Notes under the pieces: generated by a model
What the model saw: only the letters and a program-made list of their open reading frames with translations
The model's database searches: none
What the model was told of the DNA's origin: nothing
NCBI RefSeq assembly: GCF_004364585.1
Contig: NZ_SOAN01000008.1
Span: 62,001 to 126,000, forward strand
Reading direction: 5' to 3'
Length of the DNA: 64,000 bases
Source: Nesterenkonia aurantiaca
Lineage (GTDB): Bacteria; Actinomycetota; Actinomycetes; Actinomycetales; Micrococcaceae
Made by a program: the position numbers and the translations under genes
Part shown: in pieces, positions 6,392-14,921 of the stretch
Position numbering within the stretch: the first letter of the stretch is position 1
Layout of the letters: each line of letters opens with the position of its first letter

Positions 6392-8911
6392 ATGACTGTT
6401 CCTCCCAGCTCCTCCGTGTCTGCCGACGGCCTGACCGCCGCCAGCTCCTCCACCTCCAGCTCGGCTGCCGAGTCCCGCACGCGGCCCTCGGCGAGCCCGC
6501 GACGTCGTCGTCAGCTCGGCGCCGAGCGGCGCACCGAACCCTTGTCGGTGGTGCATCCGCGGCCGAGCCTGCGCCGTATCGTGCTCAGCCGCTTGGCGAT
6601 CCTCGCCACCATGCTGGCCTGGGTCGGGTACGTGGTCAGCACCGTGCTCTGGCAGTTCCTGGAGTACGGCTCGCAGAACTTCCGCTTCACCATGGAGACC
6701 GTGGGCTACCTGCTGGTGGTGACCATGCTGACCTTCTCGGCCCTGATGTACCTCGTGGCCCGGCACGGCGCGCTGCTGCGCTTCCGCTCCCACCGCCGGG
6801 CCTCCCGGGTGGAGCTCGACGCGCACTTCAGCGGGCAGAGCGCGGTCTCGCAGCGTTCCGAGGTCGACTCCCCGATGGTCGTGCTGGTGCCCTCCTACGC
6901 AGAGGAGCCAGGCGTGGTGCGTCAGACCCTGTGGTCCGCGGCGCTGCAGGAATACCCCGAGATCCACGTGGTGCTGCTCATCGACGACGCCCCTGACTCG
7001 CAGAGTCCTGCGCTGGAGCGGACCAGAGGCCTGGCCGCAGAGATCGAGGCCGCCCTGAAGAAGCCCGGAACCAGGATGTCGGACGCCCAGGTCATCTACG
7101 AGATGGGACTCTCCCAGGGCCAGCCGGTGAACTCGCTGCAGGTGCTGACCCTTGCCGGGCACTACTCCTGGGGTGCGGACTGGCTGCGCCAGATGGCGGC
7201 TGAGGAGTCCCGCGTCGATCACGTGGACGACTTCTTCTGCAACCAGGTCCTGGGCGGCCTCTCCGCCGAGCTCGCGGCCACCGCAGAGGCCCTCGTGATG
7301 GCCGCCACGGCCCAGGAGCTGCCTTCCGCAGAGCGGATGCTGCAGCTGCACCGTCGGCTGGCCTGGATCTTCAACGCCGAGCTCAGCAACTTCGAGCGCA
7401 AGAGCTACACGAACCTCTCCCACGAGGCGAACAAGGCCATGAACCTCAACGCCTACCTCGGGCTCCTCGGCGGGGAGTACAAGGCGGAGCTGAGCTTCTC
7501 GGGGACCGCGCTGCGTCCGGTCCAGCCCGGAGAGACTGCGGATCTCAGCGTGGCCGACGCCGAGTTCGTGCTCACCCTCGACGCCGACTCGCTGCTGCTG
7601 CCGGAATACTGCCTGCGCCTGGTCCACCTGCTGGAACAGCCTGGCAACGAGCGGATCGCGGTCACCCAGACTCCGTACTCGTCCTTCCGGGGCGCCGGCA
7701 CACGGATCGAGCGCCTGGCCGGGGCGACCACCGACATCCAGCACCTGCTCCACCAGGGGATGAGCCACGCCGGGGCGACCTTCTGGGTGGGGGCCAATGC
7801 GGTCATCCGGACTGCGGCGCTGCAAGACATCGCCGAGACCAGCTGGGAGAACGGGGTGCTGGTCAAGCGCTTCGTGCAGGACCGCACGGTCATCGAGGAC
7901 ACCGAATCCAGCATCGACCTCGGAACCCACGGCTGGACCCTGATGAACTACCCCGAGCGGCTCTCCTACAGCGCCACCCCGCCGGATTTCGGCTCCCTCG
8001 TGGTTCAGCGGCGCCGCTGGGCCAACGGTGGACTGCTGATCCTGCCCAAGCTGGTGCGCGAGCTGCGCGCCCGCCGTCGTCGGGGGGAGCAGATCCGGCT
8101 GACCGAGGTGATGCTGCGGCTGAACTACATGGCCTCGATCGCCTGGGCCTCCCTGGGGCTGATCTTTCTGCTCGCCTACCCCTATGACTCTCGGCTGCTC
8201 AGCCCGCTGATCCTGCTGGCAGCGCTGCCCTACTTCCTGACCATGGGAGCCGACCTGCGGGAGTGCGGGTACCGGTTCTCTGACATCTTCCGGATCTATG
8301 GGTTCAACCTGATCCTGCTCCCGGTGAACCTGGCCGGGGTGATCAAATCCCTGCAGCAGGCGCTGACCGGAGAGAAGATCCCCTTCGCCCGCACCCCGAA
8401 GGTCAAGGATCGCACCGCTGCACCCTGGATCTACGCGGTCGCACCGGTGCTGATCGTGGGGTTCTCGCTTCTGACCCTTTGGCGCGACATCGGGCAGCAG
8501 AACTGGGGCAACGCCGCCTTCGCCGCCTTCAACGCCTTCTGGGGCACCTGGGCGTTCATCGCGTATATCGGACCCTGGAACGCGTTCATGGATGTGGTGC
8601 TCGCGATCCGCAGCTGGTTCTACGTCGAAGACGTCAAGACCTCCCGGCGACCAGCCAGGAGCTCCAAGAAGGCTCACGCCACGCCGCCCGTCCCTGGGCA
8701 GCTCGACTGGCGACTGGTCCTGGATGAAGGCATCCTCGGCGCGGGCTCAGCCCCTCGCGGGCCCCAGGCCGAGGGTCACCCGAAGCGCAACGGCTCCGCC
8801 TCGCTCGCGGTGCTGCGCCCGCTGACCAGCCAGAAGCTCACCTATCAGCCCCTGTCGCTCGCCCGGCCGTCGGCAGACCGATCCCGCAGCGCCCAGGAGG
8901 AAAACGCATGA
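6392..8911 (+). CDS. Processive family-2 glycosyltransferase (chitin/cellulose/hyaluronan synthase-like)
   Basis: An 839-residue membrane glycosyltransferase. Two N-terminal membrane helices (about 65-90 and 100-122) precede a GT2 catalytic domain with the processive-enzyme set: D198/D199 in LLIDDAP, DAD at 397-399, the ED pair at 502-503 and QRRRW at 539-543. Four or more C-terminal helices follow (about 570-735), as in synthases that extrude the polymer while making it. The last 100 residues are basic and probably cytoplasmic. ATG 6392 has GGAAG upstream. The stop overlaps the ATG of the GH18 gene, so the two are one operon transcribed from the promoter element at 6234-6350. The polymer is not known; the chitin-binding partner suggests an N-acetylglucosamine-containing one. 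Confidence 0.85.
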   Translation: MTVPPSSSVSADGLTAASSSTSSSAAESRTRPSASPRRRRQLGAERRTEPLSVVHPRPSLRRIVLSRLAILATMLAWVGYVVSTVLWQFLEYGSQNFRFTMETVGYLLVVTMLTFSALMYLVARHGALLRFRSHRRASRVELDAHFSGQSAVSQRSEVDSPMVVLVPSYAEEPGVVRQTLWSAALQEYPEIHVVLLIDDAPDSQSPALERTRGLAAEIEAALKKPGTRMSDAQVIYEMGLSQGQPVNSLQVLTLAGHYSWGADWLRQMAAEESRVDHVDDFFCNQVLGGLSAELAATAEALVMAATAQELPSAERMLQLHRRLAWIFNAELSNFERKSYTNLSHEANKAMNLNAYLGLLGGEYKAELSFSGTALRPVQPGETADLSVADAEFVLTLDADSLLLPEYCLRLVHLLEQPGNERIAVTQTPYSSFRGAGTRIERLAGATTDIQHLLHQGMSHAGATFWVGANAVIRTAALQDIAETSWENGVLVKRFVQDRTVIEDTESSIDLGTHGWTLMNYPERLSYSATPPDFGSLVVQRRRWANGGLLILPKLVRELRARRRRGEQIRLTEVMLRLNYMASIAWASLGLIFLLAYPYDSRLLSPLILLAALPYFLTMGADLRECGYRFSDIFRIYGFNLILLPVNLAGVIKSLQQALTGEKIPFARTPKVKDRTAAPWIYAVAPVLIVGFSLLTLWRDIGQQNWGNAAFAAFNAFWGTWAFIAYIGPWNAFMDVVLAIRSWFYVEDVKTSRRPARSSKKAHATPPVPGQLDWRLVLDEGILGAGSAPRGPQAEGHPKRNGSASLAVLRPLTSQKLTYQPLSLARPSADRSRSAQEENA

Positions 8912-10503
8912 GCAGCACCGCACGACTCTCACCGTGGCGAGTTACCCTCGCCGTCATCATTGTGCTCGCCACCGCGGTGGCCGGCGTTCTAGGAGTCCGC
9001 ATGTACGAAGCTCGAGCAGCACAGGAGCCGGCCTCCCACTGGTTCGCCGGCTATGTCGATGTCACCGCCACTCCGAGCTACGCGTTCGAGGAGGGGTCGG
9101 TGGACGCCGAGGGCCACGTGTCCGACGTCGTGCTCTCCTTCATCGTCGCCGATGAAGCCGGGAGCTGCACGCCCAGCTGGGGGACGTACTACGGCCTCGA
9201 GGAGGCCGGCGCGGAGCTCGACCTGGACCGTCGCATCCAGCGGCTGCGTGAACAGGGGGCCGGAGTCGTGGTCTCCTTCGGCGGCGCCATGAATCAGGAG
9301 CTGGCCACGGTCTGCGAGTCTCCGGAGGAGCTCGCCGAGGCCTACCTGGCGGTGATCGAGCGCTACGACCTGGACACCATCGATCTGGACATCGAAGGAC
9401 CCGCACTCGAGGACCCTGAGAGCAACGCGCTGCGCGCCGAAGCGGTGGCGCTGCTGCAGAAGAAGCTCGCTGCCGCGGGCAAGCCGCTCGCGGTGTGGCT
9501 CACGCTGCCGGTGATCCCCAGCGGGCTGACCGCCGACGGGCGCGACGTCGTGATCGGGATGCTCGACTCGGGCGCCGACCTGGCCGGGGTGAACCTGATG
9601 ACCATGAACTACGGCCAGGCGCGCGACTCACGCTCCATGTTCGACGCCTCCGCAGCGTCCCTGCACGCCACCCACCGCCAGCTGGGCATCATGTACGAGC
9701 AGGCCGGGATCCCGCTGAGCAGCGCCTCACTGTGGGGCAAGCTGGGCGCCACTCCCATGGTCGGGCAGAACGACGTGGTGGACGAGGTCTTCACGGTCGA
9801 TGATGCGCAACGTTTCAACGAGTTCGCCGTGGAGAACGGGGTCGGACGGATGTCCATGTGGTCGCTGAACCGGGATGCGACCTGCGGGCCGAACTATCCA
9901 GACACCTCACGGGTCTCTGACGCCTGCAGCGGGGTCGATCAGGGGGAGCTGCGCTTCGCGGAGGTGCTCAGCCAGAGCTACACCGGTCATGCTGCGGAGG
10001 CCGCCTCGGCCACCACCACGCCCGATCCGGCCGCCGCGGCCCCGGCCGAGGATGACCCGGAGACCAGTCCCTATCCCATCTGGACCGAAGAGGCGTCCTA
10101 TCTGGAAGGCACCAAGATCGTCTGGCACCGCAACGTCTACGAGGCGAAGTGGTGGACCCGCGGAGAGCTCCCGGACAACCCGGTGCTCGAAGCCTGGGAT
10201 ACCCCATGGGAGCTGATCGGACCGGTCCTGCCCGGGGAGACCCCGTTGCCGGTCTTCACCGTGGAGAAGGGCACCTACCCGGCCTGGAAGGGCTCGACCT
10301 CCTATGACAAGGGTGACCGGGTGCTCGCCGAGGGAACGCCGTATGAGGCGAAGTGGTGGACCGAGGGAGACAGTCCGGACGCCTCACAGGGCGACCCGGA
10401 CAGCTCGCCATGGGTGCCGCTGACCGCCGAAGACGTCACCGAAGATGCCGCGGAGGACTCGGAGGACTCGGAGGACTCGGAGGACGCAGAGGACGCCGAG
10501 TAG
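8908..10503 (+). CDS. Membrane-anchored GH18 glycosidase with two CBM5/12 chitin-binding modules
   Basis: A 531-residue extracytoplasmic enzyme. A signal peptide or anchor occupies about residues 8-32. The GH18 barrel follows, with strand motif VVSFGGAMN and the catalytic DxxDxDxE at 156-163 (D156, D159, D161, E163 as acid). Two CBM5/12-type modules start near Y389 and Y457, each with the aromatic pattern YEAKWW. The last 25 residues are an acidic Glu-Asp-Ser tail encoded by short GAGGACTCG repeats. It is coupled to the glycosyltransferase (ATGA, AGGAGG upstream). Synthase-hydrolase pairs are usual in exopolysaccharide systems, where the hydrolase trims or releases polymer. It could instead be a plain chitinase, but the overlap argues for a shared job. 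Confidence 0.87.
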   Translation: MSSTARLSPWRVTLAVIIVLATAVAGVLGVRMYEARAAQEPASHWFAGYVDVTATPSYAFEEGSVDAEGHVSDVVLSFIVADEAGSCTPSWGTYYGLEEAGAELDLDRRIQRLREQGAGVVVSFGGAMNQELATVCESPEELAEAYLAVIERYDLDTIDLDIEGPALEDPESNALRAEAVALLQKKLAAAGKPLAVWLTLPVIPSGLTADGRDVVIGMLDSGADLAGVNLMTMNYGQARDSRSMFDASAASLHATHRQLGIMYEQAGIPLSSASLWGKLGATPMVGQNDVVDEVFTVDDAQRFNEFAVENGVGRMSMWSLNRDATCGPNYPDTSRVSDACSGVDQGELRFAEVLSQSYTGHAAEAASATTTPDPAAAAPAEDDPETSPYPIWTEEASYLEGTKIVWHRNVYEAKWWTRGELPDNPVLEAWDTPWELIGPVLPGETPLPVFTVEKGTYPAWKGSTSYDKGDRVLAEGTPYEAKWWTEGDSPDASQGDPDSSPWVPLTAEDVTEDAAEDSEDSEDSEDAEDAE

Positions 10504-10520
10504 CAGTCTTGCCTCGGCGA

Positions 10521-10570
10521 CAGAAGCGGCCCCTGGAGGATCCTGCGGGATCACCCAGGGGCCGCTTCTG
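10521..10570 (+). terminator. Strong hairpin terminator after the GT2-GH18 operon
   Basis: A perfect 16-bp inverted repeat (10521-10536 with 10555-10570, arm CAGAAGCGGCCCCTGG) encloses a second 5-bp stem GATCC-TGCG-GGATC (10539-10552). There is only a weak T content afterwards, as is common for actinobacterial terminators. It begins 18 bases after the GH18 stop. Confidence 0.75.
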
Positions 10571-10631
10571 CTCGCGGACGCCCGGAATCGGCCCGACGGC
10601 CACGCCGCGCGGCTTGTCGAGCCACATGTGT

Positions 10632-10748
10632 CGGACAGAAGTCCGTGGACCCCGGAAAACCTAGGGCCGCACCCCAGGGCGTACGCACAGGTATGGACTT
10701 TAGTCTCTATGTAGCACCAGGGCCCGCCGGCCGTTCCCCGGCGGACCC
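10632..10748 (+). promoter_or_regulatory. Promoter/leader element, copy B (upstream of the sigma factor)
   Basis: The second copy of the element seen at 6234-6350. Distal box CGGACAGAAGTCCG (10632-10645), CCTAGGG (10660-10666), GCACCCCAGGGC, proximal box GGACTTTAGTCT (10695-10706), a -10-like TATGTA (10708-10713), GCACCAGGG, and an 11-bp hairpin with one C-A mismatch (10720-10730 with 10738-10748). Spacing between parts is the same as in copy A to within one base. Similarity continues weakly to about 10778. The 316 bases between the GH18 stop and the sigma start hold this element and the terminator at 10521; I see nothing else there. Confidence 0.7.
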
Positions 10749-10819
10749 GCCCCCCTGCAAGATCCCTCTGGTCCCGGCCCGTGTCAATAACGTCACGCCC
10801 TCTTACACCTAGCTACGGG

Positions 10820-11503
10820 ATGTCTCAAATGTCTATCTCTCCTCTCGCCACCCCTCCCGCCTTCAACCCGAAGCGCGCCCCCATTCTCAGCCAGATCATC
10901 GGCCGGCCCGCAGGTGCCCTGGGCACCAAGACTTCCCATGTCGCGGCGCCGCCGAAGCAGGCCGCCGAGGACGCGCCCTTCGACGTGCGCGAGGCCTACG
11001 CCGCCCACGGAGCCGCCCTCTTCGCGTTCGCGTTCAACGGACTGGGTGACCGGACCGACGCCGAAGACTGCGTCCAGGAGGCGTTCATCCGGGCCTGGAA
11101 GGGCAGGGAGCGCTACAGCAGCTCGCGGGGCTCGGTGCGCACCTGGCTCTTCGCCATCGAGCGGAACCTGATCATCGACGCGCTGCGGTCTCGTTCCCGG
11201 CGTCCGTCGCCCTCGGGAGAGCAGAAGATCGAATCGGCCAGCGAACCGGTGACCGAGGACCTGCTCATCGTGGAGCGGCTGGCCATCTACGAGGCCCTGG
11301 CCGGGCTCAGTGTTGAACACCGCGAGGTGATCGTGGCGGTCAAGCTGGACGGCATGGACTACCAGGAGCTCTCGGAGCGCACCGGCATTCCGATCGCGAC
11401 GCTGCGCACCCGGATGTACTACGGGCTGAGGTCACTGCGCAAGACGCTCGGTGATGGGGCTCGCGATGGCGCTGAGACCACCGCGCTGCAGTCGCTGCGC
11501 TAG
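10820..11503 (+). CDS. ECF-type RNA polymerase sigma factor (sigma-70 family)
   Basis: A 227-residue sigma factor. After a 50-residue Pro/Ala-rich N-terminus comes region 2 (AYAAHGAALFAFAF through DAEDCVQEAFIRAWKG and TWLFAIERNLIIDALR, about residues 55-125) and region 4 (LSVEHREVIVAVKLDGMDYQ then IPIATLRTRMYYGLRSLRK, about 155-205). No anti-sigma gene follows: the next gene is on the other strand and overlaps the stop by the four bases CTAG. The start is uncertain. GTG 10781 and ATG 10829 are in frame; 10829 has a GGGA eight bases upstream. The promoter element ahead of it is shared with the GT2-GH18 operon, so the three genes are probably co-expressed. Confidence 0.87.
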   Translation: MSQMSISPLATPPAFNPKRAPILSQIIGRPAGALGTKTSHVAAPPKQAAEDAPFDVREAYAAHGAALFAFAFNGLGDRTDAEDCVQEAFIRAWKGRERYSSSRGSVRTWLFAIERNLIIDALRSRSRRPSPSGEQKIESASEPVTEDLLIVERLAIYEALAGLSVEHREVIVAVKLDGMDYQELSERTGIPIATLRTRMYYGLRSLRKTLGDGARDGAETTALQSLR

Positions 11504-14259
11504 ATGCCGCGCACCCCGGGGGAGAACCCTGGCGCCTGCTCGGGCGGGGCGGTGCGCTGGGAGGCCACTGCCGCGGAGGTCCAGAGCTCCCGCCTGGAGG
11601 ACATCCCCAGCTTCGGCAGCAGGTTGGACACGTGATACTCCACGGTCTTCTTCGACACGAACAGGCTCTCGGAGATCTCACGATTGGTGCGTCCCTGGGA
11701 GATCAGGTGGGCGATGTCCCGCTCCCGGGGCGTCAACGAGGCGTAGCGGCCGGCCACGGAGAGCAGCCTGCTCTTCACCGCGCCCAGTTCCGGAGAAGCG
11801 CCGAGCTGGGCGAAGATGTCTCGCGCCGCCTCGAGCTGCTCGTCGGCCTCGGCATGCTCGCCGCATTCGCGGTGCGCGATCCCGAGGCTGTGGTGGAGCC
11901 GGGCCTTGGTGTGCGGGAAGTCTGTGGCGAGCCAGATCGCTGCCCGGTAGTCCGCCACCGCCGCCCTGAAGTCCCCGCGCTGTGCGGCGAGCTTCGCCCG
12001 CAGGGCCTGCGGATGGCCATAGGGGAGGGGCAGCGCAGGTTGCAGCGCAACCTGCTTCGAGAACACCTCCAGGAGTCGGCCAGCCTCGGCGATCCGGGCC
12101 CCGCTGGGGTTCTCGAGGTCCAACAGCGCCTCGATCTCCAGGGCACGCCAGCCGATGAGACCCACCTCCTCGGCCCAGGTGCTCAATCTGCTGCGCCTGA
12201 AGGCCGCGATCACGTCGAGGGCCCGCGCATGGTCATGGGACATTCGAGCCGTCCAGGCCATGGCGGTCATGACGTTGTAGAGCGGCAGAGAGCTCGAGGT
12301 CGTCACATGGTGGCTGAGCCAGTCGGTGTGTTCCGCGGCCGCCGTCTCATCGGCATGGGCGACGGCGGCCATGGCCAGCACCGCATGAGAACTGGCGAGG
12401 CCGCGCCAGTCGTAGCTGGCCCGGGCCATCGAGATCACCCGTTCCGCGCGCAGGATCGCATCGCTCCAGCGACCCAGTTGAAACTCGATCATGGCCTGCT
12501 CGGCCATTCCGCGCTGCGCCGCAGCTGGGACCACCCGGTGGTGCCTTCCCTCCTCGGCGCGCTCCAGATCGTCCAGGGCCGCGGCGGTATGACCGGCGTA
12601 GTAGTGCACCCTGGCGCGGAAATAGAGCGCGTCCGTGTGCTCGGCGGTACCAGCTGCCTGGATCAGGAAATCATCCAGGCGCGCGATGGACTCCTCGACC
12701 ACCCCCGAGTTCCACAGCGCGTAGATCTCATGCATGGCCAGCACGCGGCCCAGCACCTTGTCGATGGGAGTAGAGGGTGTGATCCCGAGGAGCCGCAGCT
12801 CGGCCACGGCGGCCTGTGCGGCCTGTGCATCGGCGGCGGCGATCTCCACGGTGCACAGCAGGATCAGCATCCGCCAATGGGTGAGGCTCTCGATGTGCTG
12901 CCCGGCCCCGGGCGCGCGCAGCTCGCTGTGCAGCAGCCGCCGGGCCTCGGCGAGCTGACCGGTGAAGAAGGCCAGACCCGCCTGGAACAGCGTCACCATG
13001 ACCGGGTCTTCGAGCAGGCCGATCTCCGTATGGAGGTCGAGCACGCCGTGCGGGTCCTCCGCTATAGCAACTGTGAGGCTCGCCGTCAGCATCCGGCGCG
13101 CACGTTCGGGCCCGCGACTGACGTTCATGGCCATGGAGAGGTACTCCGCACTGGTCAAATAGTCCCCAGCCTCCAGCGCCTTGAGCCCTTCGACCTCGAA
13201 CTCGTCACCCAGCCCTGGATCTCCGTCAGATGAGGAGGCGGCGCTGAGGTGGCGGGATCGAGCGAGACCGGTCGTGCGCTCAGCAAGCAGCTCGTGCAGC
13301 TGCTGGCGGCGGGCAGGCTCGATCAGTGCCTGGGCCGTCTGCCGCCATGCTTCGTCGGCCAGTCTCACCTCGCGTCCGTTGCCGCTCAGGATCGGGTGCA
13401 GCGCGTCGACCAGGTCATCGGCGTCCACCGGGGCGGCAAGGTCGGGACGAGCGGCCTTCAGCGCGAGGACGGCGGCCTCGGCCGCGACCTCGGCCCGGGA
13501 GTCGCCGGTGTCCAGAGCCAGGACCTCCAGGAATGTCCGCAGGCAGGGTTCCATCCGCTCGAGCTCGGGCCGCAGGAATGACCGCGAGATCGCGGATTGT
13601 TCCTCGGCCTCGGTGTGCACCCCGGCCTCGGCCAGTCGCAGGGCGACGCCGGGGTTGCCCGCCGCTCTCATGTGCACCGCTGCGACGGTCTCTTCGTTGA
13701 GCTGGTGGCCGTGCTGGCGCAGCAACCTGCTCAGCTCATGGCGCGTGATGCCGCGCAGCGTGACCCGAGTTCCGGTGTGCGCGGACATCCTCGCCAGCCT
13801 GCGGGTGAGCGGATCGACCGTGGGGGAGGAGGTCAGCAGGATCAGCACCGGGGAATCGGCGTTGCGGGTCAGCGACGCCTGATCCACCAGCTGTTCCAGA
13901 GCGTGCTTCGCCTCAGCCGAGGACCGGTGGAGGTCATCGACGACCAAGCAGTAGGGGCCGGTCCCGTGTGTCTGCAGGGACTCGCACATCCCCCGGAAAG
14001 GGGTCAGATCCGCGAGTGAGAGCACTGTCAGGCCAGCGCCGGCGGCGCGTTCCCGCGCCTCGGAGGCCAGTGCGGACTTCCCGGAGCCTACGGTTCCCTC
14101 GAGGAAGCAGACACCGCTGTGCCCGGCAAGGGTGCGATGGATCGCGCGCAGCGCCTTGGCGCGCTCCGAGTCCCGCCCAATCACGATTCTGGCAGCTGAT
14201 GCTTTCACATGCATGACCCCCGTCGGGTTCAACGCGCCACCTTCAGCGGCGTTGAACAC
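11500..14259 (-). CDS. Large LuxR-family ATPase transcriptional regulator (LAL type)
   Basis: A 919-residue regulator with an N-terminal AAA-like NTPase (P-loop GTVGSGKS at 55-62, a hydrophobic Walker B run ending LVVDDLHRS near 115), a long helical repeat region (about 340-840) and a C-terminal LuxR helix-turn-helix (LTPRERDIAHLISQGRTN onward, about 855-905). LAL proteins usually activate carbohydrate or secondary metabolism operons in response to ligand and ATP. Its stop shares CTAG with the convergent sigma gene. GTG 14259 has GGGGAT upstream; the in-frame ATG at 14214 is an alternative. Its helix-turn-helix is of the class that binds inverted sites like those at 6296 and 10695, but whether it does so here is unknown. 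Confidence 0.87.
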   Translation of the reverse strand: MFNAAEGGALNPTGVMHVKASAARIVIGRDSERAKALRAIHRTLAGHSGVCFLEGTVGSGKSALASEARERAAGAGLTVLSLADLTPFRGMCESLQTHGTGPYCLVVDDLHRSSAEAKHALEQLVDQASLTRNADSPVLILLTSSPTVDPLTRRLARMSAHTGTRVTLRGITRHELSRLLRQHGHQLNEETVAAVHMRAAGNPGVALRLAEAGVHTEAEEQSAISRSFLRPELERMEPCLRTFLEVLALDTGDSRAEVAAEAAVLALKAARPDLAAPVDADDLVDALHPILSGNGREVRLADEAWRQTAQALIEPARRQQLHELLAERTTGLARSRHLSAASSSDGDPGLGDEFEVEGLKALEAGDYLTSAEYLSMAMNVSRGPERARRMLTASLTVAIAEDPHGVLDLHTEIGLLEDPVMVTLFQAGLAFFTGQLAEARRLLHSELRAPGAGQHIESLTHWRMLILLCTVEIAAADAQAAQAAVAELRLLGITPSTPIDKVLGRVLAMHEIYALWNSGVVEESIARLDDFLIQAAGTAEHTDALYFRARVHYYAGHTAAALDDLERAEEGRHHRVVPAAAQRGMAEQAMIEFQLGRWSDAILRAERVISMARASYDWRGLASSHAVLAMAAVAHADETAAAEHTDWLSHHVTTSSSLPLYNVMTAMAWTARMSHDHARALDVIAAFRRSRLSTWAEEVGLIGWRALEIEALLDLENPSGARIAEAGRLLEVFSKQVALQPALPLPYGHPQALRAKLAAQRGDFRAAVADYRAAIWLATDFPHTKARLHHSLGIAHRECGEHAEADEQLEAARDIFAQLGASPELGAVKSRLLSVAGRYASLTPRERDIAHLISQGRTNREISESLFVSKKTVEYHVSNLLPKLGMSSRRELWTSAAVASQRTAPPEQAPGFSPGVRGI

Positions 14260-14344
14260 ATGGTATCCCCAGGTCAGGACAATGTCGTGCTCATGTCGCT
14301 GCTAGATGGCGTTCAGTGGTGCCGAGGCAGGGGCACCGCGGGGC

Positions 14345-14812
14345 TCAGCCCAGCTGCAGGATCTTCTCCTGCACGACCTTGGCGCGCACGTTGGAGAAGC
14401 TGGATTCCTCGCCGGTCTCGGTGAAGCCCAGCGACTCCAGGATCTTGAGCGTGCCGAGGTTGTCCACCACCACCCGTGCGGTGACCGGGCGTTCGGGAAA
14501 CTCGGTGAGGAACTTCTGCACGGCCTCGGTGGTGATGCCCTGGCCCCAGAAGCGCTTCTCGATCCAGAAGGTGATCTCCCGGCTGGCCTCGTCCTCGAAG
14601 GCGGCGATCGAGCCCACGGGCTGGCCGTCGCTCTCGATGGTGCGCACGATGATGTCATCGGAGTTCAGCAGCTCGCCCCAATGGTGATCGAAGACGCTGC
14701 GGTCCTTGGGGTTGGTCGAGGCGAAGGCGGCCATATGGGCGGCATCGGCATCCTGCTGGAACACGAAGAACTGTTCCAGGTCCTCGGTCTCCACTGCACG
14801 CAGTGTGATCAT
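14345..14812 (-). CDS. GNAT-family N-acetyltransferase (RimJ/RimL-like)
   Basis: A 155-residue acetyltransferase with the GNAT fold. The acetyl-CoA loop is seen as FWIEKRFWGQGITTEAVQ (about 90-107), followed by NLGTLKILESLGF near 128-140. This family modifies protein N-termini, amino acids or antibiotics; the substrate here is unknown. ATG 14810-14812 has GGAG nine bases upstream, better than the longer in-frame start at 14845. It is divergent from dxr. Confidence 0.82.
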   Translation of the reverse strand: MITLRAVETEDLEQFFVFQQDADAAHMAAFASTNPKDRSVFDHHWGELLNSDDIIVRTIESDGQPVGSIAAFEDEASREITFWIEKRFWGQGITTEAVQKFLTEFPERPVTARVVVDNLGTLKILESLGFTETGEESSFSNVRAKVVQEKILQLG

Positions 14813-14921
14813 CGGTGAGGCTCCTTCATCGGCTTGTGGCCGCATGGGTCTGCAACTGCTGTGTGACCAGCGTACTGTGCACGCCCATCACGGGCGACCT
14901 CGGTGCGCCATAATGGTGCCT

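Noticed and set aside
6263-8677. Long antisense open frame opposite the glycosyltransferase (and similar long frames opposite infB, pnp, proS and ispG)
   Set aside because: These are typical shadows of high-GC coding sequence. The sense frames carry clear catalytic motifs; the antisense ones are His/Gly/Gln-rich with no recognisable domain.
10456-10503. Short direct repeats at the GH18 3' end as a regulatory array
   Set aside because: They are in frame and simply code the acidic Glu-Asp-Ser tail of the protein.
6262-10780. Insertion sequence ends as an explanation of the duplicated leader
   Set aside because: No transposase, no terminal inverted repeats and no target duplication surround either copy, and the similarity follows promoter parts and spacing.
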